Source: JBBATK01 sp046297095 | GTDB taxonomy: Bacteria; Bacteroidota; Ignavibacteria; Kapaibacteriales; NICIL-2 | DNA length: 64,000 nucleotides | Assembly: GCA_046297095.1 (NCBI GenBank) | Contig: JBKCNS010000051.1 | Coordinates: forward strand, 1-64,000 | Reading direction: 5' to 3' | Part shown: positions 1-9,338 of the stretch, in pieces | How positions within the stretch are numbered: the stretch's first letter is position 1 | How the letters are laid out: every line of letters starts with the position of its first letter | Program-made: the position numbers and the translations under genes | The notes under the pieces: model-generated | Database searches by the model: none | The model's input: only the letters and a program-made list of their open reading frames with translations | Told to the model about the DNA's origin: nothing

Positions 1-1097
1 CGGATTTTCTCCAGCATGCGCACGGGCTCGCCTAAGCTTTCGTCGCCCAGCTCGAAGGTGCCGTAGTGCATTGGTATGAATGTACGTGCGCCCATGTCGG
101 TTGCTGCACGAATAGCTTTGAGCGGCGATGTGTGATTCTGCTCCATGAACCACTCCGGCTTGAATGCGCCCACACCAAGTATGCACACATCTATATCACC
201 AAAAATCTCTCGAACAATTTTGAAGTGCGAGCCATAGCCGCTGTCTCCGCCCCAAAAGATCGTCTTGCCGTTGGTGCGAATCACATACGATCCCCACAGG
301 TGTTTGTTGGCATCAAAAAGTCCGCGTCGCGACCAATGCCGCGCAGGCATGTAATACACTTCCAGGTTTGCAGACTTAAACAACGTGGAGGTATTGAATT
401 GCTGAAACCATCCTGCCTCTTGAATGTGCTCCGATCCGGTCCACTCCCGGATAAGCTCACCGGCCTGCAGGCCGCATAAATAGCGGGTATTGGCGTTTCG
501 ATGACGCAGGTACGACATACTTGGAGGATCGGCATGATCCTGATGTGCATGCGAAAGCAAAATGTAATCCAGGTCTTTGATGTCCGCCGGACTGAACGGC
601 AAGGAGCACAAGCGATCTCTGCCAAAAATGTTTCCGAACACTGGGTCGGTAAGGAAGCGCACTCCTCCCAAACACATGTAAAATGTTGCGTGCCCCATCC
701 ATACTATACAATCTTCATCGCGCTTAAGTACGGTGGAGTCTCTATCCACTCGCAGTTTGAAGGTATCTGCCGCTTTGGCTGCGTGCGTTGATTCGCCGTA
801 CAGCTGCCACTCCAACAAACGGAACACATCATCGTTGTGCGGATGCTCGTTGTTCAAGTAGCGGCCGGAAAAATCGCGCGGTGTGCCCTGCCAGTCTCCA
901 AGAATAGTTCGCAGGTTTGGGTTGGAGTCGAAGTCGTAAGTGAGCTTCGCAATGGCTTCGCTCAAGTGGTGTGTGGGCGTGATATGCACAGCATCTTGGT
1001 GCCCGCGCTTGGCCGCTCGTGCTGCCCACGCCGGCAACGAGCTTCCTACAGCTGCTGCTCCAAGTCCGGCTAACACCTTTCGTCGCGAAGCGTTCAT
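1..1097 (-). CDS. Tat-exported metallo-beta-lactamase-fold hydrolase (partial)
   Basis: The reading frame starts at 1097 and runs off the left edge, so about 365 residues are visible and the C-terminus is missing. The N-terminus reads MNASRRKVLAGLG, a twin-arginine signal followed by a short hydrophobic stretch ending near PAWAA, so export by Tat is expected. The mid-region has the metallo-beta-lactamase metal motif HAHQDHAD after LDYILLS, and later WGGDSGYG and FIPMHYGTFELG, as in the UlaG / NAPE-PLD-like phospholipase D branch. Those enzymes hydrolyse phosphodiesters or lactones using two metal ions; the substrate here is unknown. The gene lies 103 bp downstream of another Tat-exported enzyme on the same strand, so the two are probably co-transcribed. 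The fold is clear; the function within the family is inferred. Confidence 0.85.
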   Translation of the reverse strand, partial: MNASRRKVLAGLGAAAVGSSLPAWAARAAKRGHQDAVHITPTHHLSEAIAKLTYDFDSNPNLRTILGDWQGTPRDFSGRYLNNEHPHNDDVFRLLEWQLYGESTHAAKAADTFKLRVDRDSTVLKRDEDCIVWMGHATFYMCLGGVRFLTDPVFGNIFGRDRLCSLPFSPADIKDLDYILLSHAHQDHADPPSMSYLRHRNANTRYLCGLQAGELIREWTGSEHIQEAGWFQQFNTSTLFKSANLEVYYMPARHWSRRGLFDANKHLWGSYVIRTNGKTIFWGGDSGYGSHFKIVREIFGDIDVCILGVGAFKPEWFMEQNHTSPLKAIRAATDMGARTFIPMHYGTFELGDESLGEPVRMLEKI

Positions 1098-1200
1098 ATC
1101 ATTGTTCCCTATATCGTGCGCATTACTCTCCGTGCTTCTCAACAAACGATACTAACAGAGTTTTCTTGTGATGTCCGGAGTATCTGCGTGTACGCGAGGT

Positions 1201-2526
1201 CTATTTCGATGAGGCCATTACTTCCGGTACCTTGCCTTGAGCAACGCGCTCCATGGCATGGGCAAACTCATCCATCTCGGATGCGCGCGTGTACACCGTA
1301 GGCGTGATGCGCAGTCCGCGGAATTGTGCGTGCGAAATTCCCACGGTGAAGATGCGATGCTTATCGAATAGATAGTTCTGCATCTTGTCCAGATCCGTGC
1401 CGTCGATATTCACCACGATAATGCCGCACCAGTTCGAGGTGTCGTTTACATTGCTCATGAACTTCACGTTGTCGTAACGCTGAAGGGGCTCCAGCCAACG
1501 CCGGTGCAGGGCTCGCAGACGAGCAGCTTTGCGGTGCACTCCCAAACTCTCGTTGAACATTATTGCCGCACCCAAGGCATTGTGGGTGGCGGCAGGGTGT
1601 GTTCCAATTTCTTCGAACTTTCTAATGTTCCCATCCATCTCCTTGCCTGCTGCCATGAGCGGCCAGATGGAAGGGATTTTTTCCGAGCGCACATAGAGCA
1701 TACCGGTACCAAGCGGGCCGCATGTCCATTTGTGCAAACTCACGCCATAGTAATCGCAATCCAAATCCTTCTGCGTGTAGGGAAACTGCATAAAGGCATG
1801 AGCGCCATCCACGATACATTCAATGCCGCGAGCGCGAGCCAGCTTTACCACTTGAGCCACGGGCAAAATCTGACCGGTCATAAAACACACGTGCGACACC
1901 AGTATCACCCGCGTTCTTTGCGTGATCGCTTCCTCGATGCTACGCACATAATCGCGAGCATTCATGAGGGGTACAGGGTAGTCCACTTTCTTGAGCACCA
2001 CACCGTCTCGGCGCACGCGCTGTTCCCACGTGGTGAGCATGCGCGGATAGTCCTGCGTGGTGGTAACAATTTCGTCGCCGGCTTTCAGGTTGATTCCAAG
2101 CTGCAGTGTTTGCAAAGACTCGCTTGCATTCCGCGTTATGGCAACTTCCTCGGCACCTACATCGAACAAGCGCGCCAGACCGTTGCGCACGTGTTCCACA
2201 TTCGCTTCCAAGTGGCGCCACATCGTATACGAGGGTGCGGTGTTGCTCTGATCCAGCACTTGTTTGAAGGCATTCATCACCACTCGTGGCGCGGGGCTCA
2301 CGCCACCATTGTTCAGGTTGATGATAGATCTGTCTACATCAAAAGCTTCTTGAACTTGCAGCCAAAATGTTTCATCCTCTGCAAGATCTTCGGGGCTGCG
2401 CTCGCCGCTTATGCTTGTCCATGCGTGTATAGAGCGGGCAAGGGCGTCGGGCACAAGAGTGTTGTGTGCCAAGGCGGCAACACCTGTTCCGGAAAGAGTG
2501 GCCAGAAAAGCGCGGCGTGAAGTCAT
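1201..2526 (-). CDS. Tat-exported class V aminotransferase (isopenicillin-N epimerase-like)
   Basis: This 441-residue PLP enzyme is of the class V (CefD/NifS-like) fold. MTSRRAFLATLSG at the N-terminus is a twin-arginine signal, so the enzyme is probably exported folded with its cofactor. Asp240 in IVDGAHAF should hold the pyridine nitrogen and Lys266 in GVSLHKW should form the Schiff base. The region around LNNGGVSPAP is the N-terminal substrate loop typical of CefD-like proteins. The true reaction (racemase, lyase, desulfurase or transaminase) cannot be read from sequence. It starts 67 bp after the ABC-F gene ends and precedes the Tat-exported hydrolase, suggesting a co-transcribed pair of exported enzymes. 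The ATG at 2526 is chosen because the Tat motif follows it directly. Confidence 0.88.
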   Translation of the reverse strand: MTSRRAFLATLSGTGVAALAHNTLVPDALARSIHAWTSISGERSPEDLAEDETFWLQVQEAFDVDRSIINLNNGGVSPAPRVVMNAFKQVLDQSNTAPSYTMWRHLEANVEHVRNGLARLFDVGAEEVAITRNASESLQTLQLGINLKAGDEIVTTTQDYPRMLTTWEQRVRRDGVVLKKVDYPVPLMNARDYVRSIEEAITQRTRVILVSHVCFMTGQILPVAQVVKLARARGIECIVDGAHAFMQFPYTQKDLDCDYYGVSLHKWTCGPLGTGMLYVRSEKIPSIWPLMAAGKEMDGNIRKFEEIGTHPAATHNALGAAIMFNESLGVHRKAARLRALHRRWLEPLQRYDNVKFMSNVNDTSNWCGIIVVNIDGTDLDKMQNYLFDKHRIFTVGISHAQFRGLRITPTVYTRASEMDEFAHAMERVAQGKVPEVMASSK

Positions 2527-2593
2527 TGTGGTCCCCGTAAGTAGTGTGCTCTGCGGGGAGAAAAATACGAAGCGGGCTCATGCAAAGAGTGAA

Positions 2594-4516
2594 TCACACT
2601 CCGGCACTCTTCTTTTCCTCCAGCTCAAACCAGCGCTCCGTAAGTTGGTCGCTTTGCTGCGCAATCTGCTGCAAGCGAGTGCTAATGAGGGACAGACGCT
2701 CGTGATCGGCACCGCCGGAGTGCGACAGTTCGTGTTCCAGCACGCGCTGTTCTTCGGCAAAGGCTTCGAGCTGTACGCCTATTTCATCCAGTTCTTTTTG
2801 CTCCTTGTAGCTCAACCCTTTTGCCGAGCGCGGCTTTGCCGGATGTGCCGATGCAGTAGCAGCGCGCTCGGCGGCGCCGTCTTTCTTTGCTTCGGCTGTG
2901 GCACGGCGTTGCTCCTGCGTGCGCTGCTCTATGGCATGAAGATACGCGGTGTAATTACCCGGGTATTGTTTGAGCTTGCCATCGTCTTCAAAAGCGTAGA
3001 TATACTCAACAGTCTTATCAAGAAACGCGCGATCGTGCGACACCACAAGCAGCACGCCTTTGAACGCCACAAGGTATTCCTCCAGGGCCGAGAGCGTGGC
3101 CAAATCGAAATCGTTTGTAGGCTCGTCCAGAAGCAGCACGTTGGGGTTTGCCATAAGCACTCGGCATAGCTCCAAGCGTCTGCGCTCACCACCGCTCAGT
3201 GTTTCCACTCTGGATCCATGCCGATGCGAGGGAAACCGAAAACGTTCCAGAAGTTCACGAGCCGATAGGTATTTCTCGCGGCCTACACCGCCGTCTATAT
3301 ACTCGGCTACGGCGCGCACAGCGCCTATCACTGTTTGCGTGGGCGGCAGGTGCGGAACTTCTTGCTTGAAGTATCCAATGGTCACGGTATCGCCTATACG
3401 CACCGATCCGGTGTCCGGCGGAATGAATCCGGCAAGCACATTCAGCAGCGTGGATTTGCCGGCACCGTTGGGTCCTATAAATCCAATCTTATCACCGGGT
3501 GCGGCGGAATATTCGAAGTCGCGAAACACAACCTTGTCCCGCATGGTCTTCGAAATATTATAGGCGTCGATAATTCGTCCGCCCAAGAACACCGATCCCA
3601 CTTCCAGCTCTATGTCTCGCTGCTCGGGCTCGGCTTTCTCTACCTGCATCTTCTCTATCCAGTTGATGCGGCTTTGCTGTTTGGTTCGGCGGGCCTTGGC
3701 ACCTTTTTGCAACCACGCTAATTCATGGCGCAGCTTGTTGCGCTCGTGGGCTTGGGTGGCGTCGTCGGCAGCAATCATTGCTTCCTTGCGCTCAAGATAC
3801 TTCTCGAAGTTTCCGTCGAAGGAAAACAAACGTTTCTGATCGAGCTCCACAATTCTGGACGACACCGCGTCCAGGAAATATCTGTCGTGTGTTACCAGTA
3901 GTACACCTTTGGCGCTACGCTGAAGCTCGTCTTGCAGCCATTGCACGATACGTGCATCAAGGTGATTGGTGGGCTCGTCCAGTATCAGAAGATCGGGCTG
4001 CGAAAGCAGTGCGCGCGCCAATGCCACGCGTTTACGCTGGCCTCCGCTGAGCGTCATCACATCGGCATCCATTATGGTAACACCAAGAGAATGCAAGAAA
4101 CCCAATGCCGTGGAACGCAGATTCCATGCGGACTTTTCGTCGATCTGCAGCGTTACCGCATGCAGCTCTTCTTCCTCCGCATCGCTGCGCGAGGCCGCGT
4201 TGCACAATTCTTCGTGGCGGCACAGTATGCGATACTCCTCGGGCTTACCGGACATTACGATATCCAGCACCGACATGTGTTTGTCGAAGGACGGAAGTTG
4301 ATTCAGGAATTCGGTTCGAATGGCTTTGTTGAACGCAACCACTCCGGTGTCCGGCTCTTCTTTGCCGGCGATGATATGCAGCAAGGTGGATTTACCAATG
4401 CCGTTGCGACCAATCAGTCCCACGCGGTCGCCCTCTTCCATTCCAAAGGAAATACCTTCGAAGAGCAAAGTCTGCTCGAAGGATTTAGAAATGTTGCTGA
4501 TCGAAAATAGATTCAT
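2594..4516 (-). CDS. uup: ABC-F family ATPase, Uup-like
   Basis: This 640-residue soluble protein has two ABC ATPase domains and no membrane segments, as in the ABC-F family, whose members act on ribosomes. The first domain has Walker A GRNGIGKST (36-44), signature LSGGQ (156-160) and LLILDEPTNHLD. The second has GPNGAGKST, LSGGERRR and LLLDEPTNDFD. A charged inter-domain linker carries the KGAKARRTKQQSRI segment. A C-terminal tail of about 80 residues is rich in Glu, Gln and Leu and is probably the coiled coil seen in Uup. The reading frame stays open further upstream, but MNLFSISNISKSF at 4516 is the normal family start; it lies 14 bp after the preceding gene's stop. The Uup assignment rests on the C-terminal coiled coil; another ABC-F subgroup is possible. 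Confidence 0.9.
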   Translation of the reverse strand: MNLFSISNISKSFEQTLLFEGISFGMEEGDRVGLIGRNGIGKSTLLHIIAGKEEPDTGVVAFNKAIRTEFLNQLPSFDKHMSVLDIVMSGKPEEYRILCRHEELCNAASRSDAEEEELHAVTLQIDEKSAWNLRSTALGFLHSLGVTIMDADVMTLSGGQRKRVALARALLSQPDLLILDEPTNHLDARIVQWLQDELQRSAKGVLLVTHDRYFLDAVSSRIVELDQKRLFSFDGNFEKYLERKEAMIAADDATQAHERNKLRHELAWLQKGAKARRTKQQSRINWIEKMQVEKAEPEQRDIELEVGSVFLGGRIIDAYNISKTMRDKVVFRDFEYSAAPGDKIGFIGPNGAGKSTLLNVLAGFIPPDTGSVRIGDTVTIGYFKQEVPHLPPTQTVIGAVRAVAEYIDGGVGREKYLSARELLERFRFPSHRHGSRVETLSGGERRRLELCRVLMANPNVLLLDEPTNDFDLATLSALEEYLVAFKGVLLVVSHDRAFLDKTVEYIYAFEDDGKLKQYPGNYTAYLHAIEQRTQEQRRATAEAKKDGAAERAATASAHPAKPRSAKGLSYKEQKELDEIGVQLEAFAEEQRVLEHELSHSGGADHERLSLISTRLQQIAQQSDQLTERWFELEEKKSAGV

Positions 4517-4530
4517 ACGCACGATGGGTG

Positions 4531-6924
4531 CTACCCAAGTACACCCTGCGATGTATCCACCACTGCTTGGTATGCCGCGAAATATTGATTGCGATTGTCC
4601 ATCACGAAAGTAGAGGGGAATTCTTTTTCGTACATGGTGTTTGGGGATGTACCAGCAGCCACGAACACACTGCGAGCCGGGAGCTCCACTGTTTCGCCGG
4701 TGGCAACGGAACGGCCGTTCTCGTCGGTACGGTAGCGCTCGAACACCATGGCGCGAACAGCTTTGTGTTCGTCTAATCGTGCCTCCAGCGGATTCATGCA
4801 CTCAAGAATATACACGCCTTCCTCTAGAGCTTTTTCGATCTCCTCGTGATTCAGCCTGTAGGCCGGAGAGTCTTGCATGCGCTTGCGATACGCCATGGTG
4901 ACACCACCCCAGGACTGCAAGAGCGGAATAAGGTTCGGCTGCTCACCTGCCAGGTGTGCGCGCTCGCGCTCTGCCACAATTGCGCGGCCATGTTCGAAAA
5001 ATTCTTGGGCCACTTCGCGCTCCTCGGCATCGAACATCGACCAAAACGTTTGTTCACCATGCTCGGCTACCAACACCGATGCGCGCTGATAAAACTTCTG
5101 CACGTGCAGCGGATAGTATGCCATGGCCTCGGTGGTTGTATCAATGCCGGTTAAGCCGCCGCCGATCACCACTACAGGAAGGCGCATTTGATAGTTGGCC
5201 ATCGAGCTCAGCTTGGCAGCACCGGTAAGCTGCAGCGACATCAAGAAATCCGATGCTTTGCGAATACCGCGGCTAAGATTATTCTTCATCGGAATAATCG
5301 TGGGCTTACCTGCACCGGCAGCCAGGCCTATGTGATCAAAGCCCAGTTCCCATGCGTCTTCTATGGTAAGCGTACCGCCAAAGCGAACGCCATCGAGAAT
5401 CTTGAATGTGCGCCGACGGCACAGCAAGGTGTGGAGCACCGTCAAAAAGTTTTTATCCCAACGAACAGTGATACCGTATTCGCTCACGCCGCCAAAACCT
5501 TCAAGCACTCGCTCGTCCAGCTCCTGCTCTATCTCGCGGTGATAATCATACACCGGAGTGGCACTCACCATCCGCGATCCCACAAGAGTTTCGGGCAATG
5601 GCTCTACTTTCAATCCCTCCACAGCTACCACAGCAAAACCTTCGTTGAGCAGGTGATGTGCCAGCGTGTATCCGGCGGGGCCCAAGCCCACAACTAGTAT
5701 CTTCTTACCATTGTATGGAAGCGCGTACGGGCGGCGCAGATTCAGCGGGTTCCACCGAGTAAGCAGCGCATAGATCTCGAATCCCCAGGGCAAATCCAAT
5801 ACATCTGTCAGTGCAGATGTCTCCGCAGCAGGGATATTCACCGGCTCCTGCTTTTGGAAAATGCAGCCCTTCATGCAGTCGTTACAGATACGGTGTCCCG
5901 TGCCGGCGCACATGGGATTGTTGATCGTGATCATGGCAAGCGCGCCTACGGAATATCCGTCGCGCTTCAGTGCGTGCATTTCGCTAATGTGTTCGTCCAG
6001 CGGGCAACCTTGCAGAGCGATGCCCAAGGGATTTTTCTTCAGTGCGCCCGAGGCATCTTTAGAGCCCTTACTGCAGGAGTCTTTTTCGCGCTCGTGGCAG
6101 ATCATGCAATAGTCCACTTCGTACATGATATTCCGAGCATCGAAGCGGCGATCGGTAAGCTTAAAGCCATCGCGGCGGCGATAGTGGTGCTCATCGCCCT
6201 TGATCAACTCGGGCAGATCCGTGCGCGGACGCTCTGCATGCACCAGATGATCAAAATCTATTTTCTTCGGTGTGCGAGAACTGATCCACGTTGCAAGAGT
6301 TTGCGGCTGAAGAATTTTGCGCAGGAAATAATAGTCTTCGAGGAGCTCCGAAACCTCTTTGGCTTTGTCGGCGGCGTGCAATTCACCCTGAAGTAATTGC
6401 TGTAGCTCTGCCGGAACAGATTCGTCGTTTACCTGACCCAAATGCCACACAAGAAGCGCCAGCGCCAGCTCTTCGTCGTTCCAGGGCAGCGCCGGGGTGT
6501 TCATGCGAATGTTGCTATACGCCGCACTCAATTCGGTGAATCGCTCCTCGGAGGTGTCTGCCGGCTTGTCTTTTTTTCGAAGAATTGCTCGCTTAAGAAA
6601 ATTGCTTTTGAATAGCGTAACTATGCGCTCGTTTACCAATGATGCGCGCAGACTTTCCACAGAATCATTCACATGAAAAAGTTTTGCCACGAAAAGCTCG
6701 AGTACGCGTGCTGCGTGCAGAAGAATCTCCGATTGCGCCGGATAGGAAAGACCGGCAGCTGCACCCGTGCGCAGGCCATCGAAATGCGAGAATGCTTCGG
6801 GAAATTGCTCTTTGTAAAAAGCATCGAAGGCTGAATGGAGATCGCGAAGACGAAAGGGATCGTAGAGATCGTTAAAGCGAAAGCCGTTGATGCCAAGCTC
6901 GTCTAATTGCGGCGCTGATGTCAT
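4531..6924 (-). CDS. Iron-sulfur FAD/NAD(P)-dependent oxidoreductase, GltD-like core
   Basis: This 797-residue protein has a helical N-terminal half without an obvious family. A cysteine-rich middle follows (CMICHEREKDSCSKG, GCPLDEH, then CAGTGHRICNDCMKGC), resembling the iron-sulfur N-domain of glutamate synthase small subunits. The C-terminal half is a pyridine-nucleotide-disulfide oxidoreductase fold: ILVVGLGPAGYTLAHHL binds FAD and VVVIGGGLTGID is the second dinucleotide site. It probably moves electrons between NAD(P)H and a ferredoxin-like partner; the substrate is unknown. The start at 6924 is preferred over in-frame upstream codons because GGAGAG lies 8 bases before it. A TATCTTTG box lies about 50 bp upstream. 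The protein stops soon after the second nucleotide-binding domain, and I recall longer relatives, so a C-terminal loss is possible. Confidence 0.75.
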   Translation of the reverse strand: MTSAPQLDELGINGFRFNDLYDPFRLRDLHSAFDAFYKEQFPEAFSHFDGLRTGAAAGLSYPAQSEILLHAARVLELFVAKLFHVNDSVESLRASLVNERIVTLFKSNFLKRAILRKKDKPADTSEERFTELSAAYSNIRMNTPALPWNDEELALALLVWHLGQVNDESVPAELQQLLQGELHAADKAKEVSELLEDYYFLRKILQPQTLATWISSRTPKKIDFDHLVHAERPRTDLPELIKGDEHHYRRRDGFKLTDRRFDARNIMYEVDYCMICHEREKDSCSKGSKDASGALKKNPLGIALQGCPLDEHISEMHALKRDGYSVGALAMITINNPMCAGTGHRICNDCMKGCIFQKQEPVNIPAAETSALTDVLDLPWGFEIYALLTRWNPLNLRRPYALPYNGKKILVVGLGPAGYTLAHHLLNEGFAVVAVEGLKVEPLPETLVGSRMVSATPVYDYHREIEQELDERVLEGFGGVSEYGITVRWDKNFLTVLHTLLCRRRTFKILDGVRFGGTLTIEDAWELGFDHIGLAAGAGKPTIIPMKNNLSRGIRKASDFLMSLQLTGAAKLSSMANYQMRLPVVVIGGGLTGIDTTTEAMAYYPLHVQKFYQRASVLVAEHGEQTFWSMFDAEEREVAQEFFEHGRAIVAERERAHLAGEQPNLIPLLQSWGGVTMAYRKRMQDSPAYRLNHEEIEKALEEGVYILECMNPLEARLDEHKAVRAMVFERYRTDENGRSVATGETVELPARSVFVAAGTSPNTMYEKEFPSTFVMDNRNQYFAAYQAVVDTSQGVLG

Positions 6925-6975
6925 GGGAACAACTCTCCGGTGGCGGAAAAACATTACGTTCATTACGTTGGACCG

Positions 6976-6983
6976 CAAAGATA
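6976..6983 (-). promoter_or_regulatory. Bacteroidota-type -7 box (TATCTTTG)
   Basis: On the minus strand this reads TATCTTTG, a full match to the TAnnTTTG -7 element of the Bacteroidota primary sigma factor. It lies 52 bp upstream of the oxidoreductase ATG. No clear TTG -33 element is seen at the usual distance, so confidence is moderate. Confidence 0.45.
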
Positions 6984-7072
6984 CGGCAAGCGCCACGTGT
7001 GATTGTATTTGCGAGAATCAGAGCGCTTTGTGTGGAACTGTTTTTTCCTTTGGCGAACCGGCATTCGTATGC

Positions 7073-8392
7073 CTAGAATTCCCGCACCATTCGCTGAAGT
7101 CTGGAGACTGTTTCGTTGTAGTCGATGCTCTCGTGAACATCCTGGCGTAAATAGGCACGTATCTCTTGAATAAGATTCACGGCCTTGTCCAGACGGGGAT
7201 TACTGCCAGGCTGATACGCACCCACATTGATAAGATCTTCAGACTCGGTATATAGTGCCAATGCCTCTTTGAGTTTGGCCGCCGCGGCGCGGTGCTCGCG
7301 GGTAGTGATTTCTCCCATCACACGGCTTAGACTGGGAAGAATGTCGATAGCCGGGTAATGCGCCTGCGAGGCAATTTTTCTGGACAATACAATGTGGCCG
7401 TCCAAAATACCTCGTGCGGTATCGGATATGGGCTCGTTCATGTCGTCGCCCTCTACCAGCACGGTGTACAGCGCTGTGATTGTTCCCACATCAGAGGTAC
7501 CCGCGCGTTCCATTGTCTTGCTCATCAATGCAAACACCGATGGTGTGTAGCCCTTTGCGGTAGGCGGCTCGCCCACAGCCAGACCAACCTCGCGCTGCGC
7601 CATGGCCAAACGAGTAACCGAATCCATCATGAGCATTACATCAAAACCCAGATCACGGAAATATTCTGCAATGGTTGTTGCCGTAAGAGCAGCTTTGATA
7701 CGTATTAATGCAGGCTCGTCTCCGGTGGCGCACACCACCACCGAACGCGCCAGGCCTTCGGGACCCAGATCGTTCTCGATAAACTCGCGCACCTCTCTGC
7801 CCCGCTCGCCTATAAGTGCTATCACGTTGATATCTGCAGATGTGTTGCGGGCAATCATTCCAAGCGTTGTGGATTTACCCACACCCGATCCGGAGAAAAT
7901 TCCTACGCGCTGCCCTTTGCCTATAGTCATCACACCGTCGATGGCACGAATACCGGTAGCAATGGGTTCGGAGATACGCTGGCGCATCAGGGGATTTGGG
8001 GGCTTGGCGTAGATAGAGCGAACATCATTGACAACAAATGCGCCTTTGCCGTCCATGGGATTTCCCAAACCATCCAGTATGCGACCCAAGAGAAATTTTC
8101 CCACTGCCACACTCAGCGGACGATGCGTTGCAATGAGCTCCATTCCGGGCATCAACTCGCCTTCCTGGTGCAGAACCATGGAAAGGATACGATTGTCTTT
8201 GAAGCCCACTACCTCGCACTGACCAATGATTGCGCGGCGATGATCACGTATAAGTAATACCTCGCCAATGGGCGCTTGAGGTCCGCGAGATTCAATCGTT
8301 AAGCCCACCACATGCGTGATGGTACCGATGTATTCTGCGGTGTTGGTAGAGCGAACTGCCGAGATAAGGCGGTGTTGAAGTGTTTCCAGCAT
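7073..8392 (-). CDS. fliI: Flagellar/type III export ATPase FliI
   Basis: This 439-residue ATPase belongs to the F1-beta-like family that energises flagellar and type III export. Walker A is GSGVGKST (168-175). The Walker B region reads DVMLMMDSVTRLAMAQREVGLA, typical of FliI and its SctN relatives. A beta-barrel N-domain precedes the core and a helical C-domain ends in VSRLQRMVREF. The start codon overlaps the fliH stop codon (TAATG), so translation of the pair is coupled. FliI forms a hexamer at the base of the export gate with FliH as regulator. No fliF, fliG, fliJ or other flagellar gene lies in the window, so the ATPase sits apart from the rest of its apparatus. A non-flagellar type III ATPase is less likely because the partner looks like FliH. 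Confidence 0.9.
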   Translation of the reverse strand: MLETLQHRLISAVRSTNTAEYIGTITHVVGLTIESRGPQAPIGEVLLIRDHRRAIIGQCEVVGFKDNRILSMVLHQEGELMPGMELIATHRPLSVAVGKFLLGRILDGLGNPMDGKGAFVVNDVRSIYAKPPNPLMRQRISEPIATGIRAIDGVMTIGKGQRVGIFSGSGVGKSTTLGMIARNTSADINVIALIGERGREVREFIENDLGPEGLARSVVVCATGDEPALIRIKAALTATTIAEYFRDLGFDVMLMMDSVTRLAMAQREVGLAVGEPPTAKGYTPSVFALMSKTMERAGTSDVGTITALYTVLVEGDDMNEPISDTARGILDGHIVLSRKIASQAHYPAIDILPSLSRVMGEITTREHRAAAAKLKEALALYTESEDLINVGAYQPGSNPRLDKAVNLIQEIRAYLRQDVHESIDYNETVSRLQRMVREF

Positions 8393-9159
8393 TAAAACTC
8401 TCCCGCGAGTTCTTTAACGCGCACTGTTTCTTCCATTGTGGTGCGCAAATGATCCAGCTGGTGGCGGAACTGTGTATCTACCGTGCCCATCGAGGATTCC
8501 AGAATACAGCCGCCGCGCTCCACCGACTCATCAGAGAGAATGTCCACTTTCCGCAAGGTAGATGTGGCGTTGAGAAGCTGACTATTCGCCTCTTTCATTG
8601 TCTCGTAACTATCCGGATGCACGCGGATGATTACCTCGCGGGTGCCGTGCATAGTAGAGAGAACTTTCTTGGCCTGTTCAACTGCCACATGAGAATTAGC
8701 AGATACTTCTCTGTGAAGTATGTGCTCAGCAATGGCAAGAGCTACGTTGACGGCAATGGTATGCATCTGCTCGGTTTCCATGGCGAATTGCTCGCGCAAC
8801 TCATGGATCACTGTATCGATGTTCGAAACTTTTTCGCGGAACGAAGACAGCTCAGACTCCATAAGAGCACTGGTTACAGACTGTCCGTCGGTAAAACCAC
8901 GGTCGTAGGCTGCCTGAATATCCACTTCCAGCTGCTCAGCCAGAATGGTGATTTCGGCCGGTTCTTGAGCTTCCGCCTGTGCCTGAGCGCCATCGGCATG
9001 GCCCGCCTGACCGTCAAATCCCTGCTCGTAGCCGTGCTCGTATCCAAGAATAGTGCGCTCGAATTCTTCAAAGATGTGGTTCGGTATAGACGAAGCGGTG
9101 TCCACGCTCACAATGCGGGCGCGGGCTATTTTTCGTCGATTTCGCTCTGAAAACACCAT
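8392..9159 (-). CDS. fliH: FliH-like regulator of the export ATPase
   Basis: This 255-residue protein is highly charged and mostly helical. It has a Gln/Ala/Glu-rich central stretch (about 60-80) likely to form an extended helix or coiled coil. The C-terminal part contains ERGGCILESSMGTVDTQ, the pattern shared by FliH, SctL and V-ATPase E subunits. FliH binds the N-terminus of FliI, holds it inactive and delivers it to the export gate. Its stop codon overlaps the fliI start by one base, strongly linking the two. It is divergent from rpmH, with 243 bp between the genes. Confidence 0.85.
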   Translation of the reverse strand: MVFSERNRRKIARARIVSVDTASSIPNHIFEEFERTILGYEHGYEQGFDGQAGHADGAQAQAEAQEPAEITILAEQLEVDIQAAYDRGFTDGQSVTSALMESELSSFREKVSNIDTVIHELREQFAMETEQMHTIAVNVALAIAEHILHREVSANSHVAVEQAKKVLSTMHGTREVIIRVHPDSYETMKEANSQLLNATSTLRKVDILSDESVERGGCILESSMGTVDTQFRHQLDHLRTTMEETVRVKELAGEF

Positions 9160-9330
9160 AATTAAGGATTCGATTGCGGTACACTACACTCTTTTTCTGT
9201 TCTTTGCATTCATTTCACTGCTCTCTGTAATCTCTTAGCAAGCACTGTGCCATTCATAAGATTTCCACCGTCTCGCCACTTTTTCCACAAAAAATACCGC
9301 AAAGGGTGTAGAACGAAGCTCTGCGCGTTG

Positions 9331-9338
9331 TATCTTTG
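9331..9338 (+). promoter_or_regulatory. Probable promoter -7 box of the rpmH-rnpA-yidD-yidC block
   Basis: TATCTTTG matches TAnnTTTG and lies 65 bp before the rpmH start. Downstream, an 11-base AAAAGAGCAAG is directly repeated (about 9352-9375), then AAGGTGA serves as ribosome binding site. No convincing TTG -33 element is seen. Confidence 0.45.

Noticed and set aside
1504..2520. Long plus-strand open frame of about 338 codons opposite the aminotransferase gene
   Set aside because: It is antisense to a gene with clear PLP-enzyme motifs, has no family resemblance, and reflects the third-position GC bias.
4517..4801. N-terminal extension of the ABC-F frame
   Set aside because: It overlaps the end of the oxidoreductase gene, is Arg/Cys-rich and unlike ABC-F proteins; the family start at 4516 fits.
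6925..6996. Upstream start of the oxidoreductase at 6996
   Set aside because: The added residues cover the TATCTTTG promoter box, and GGAGAG supports the start at 6924.
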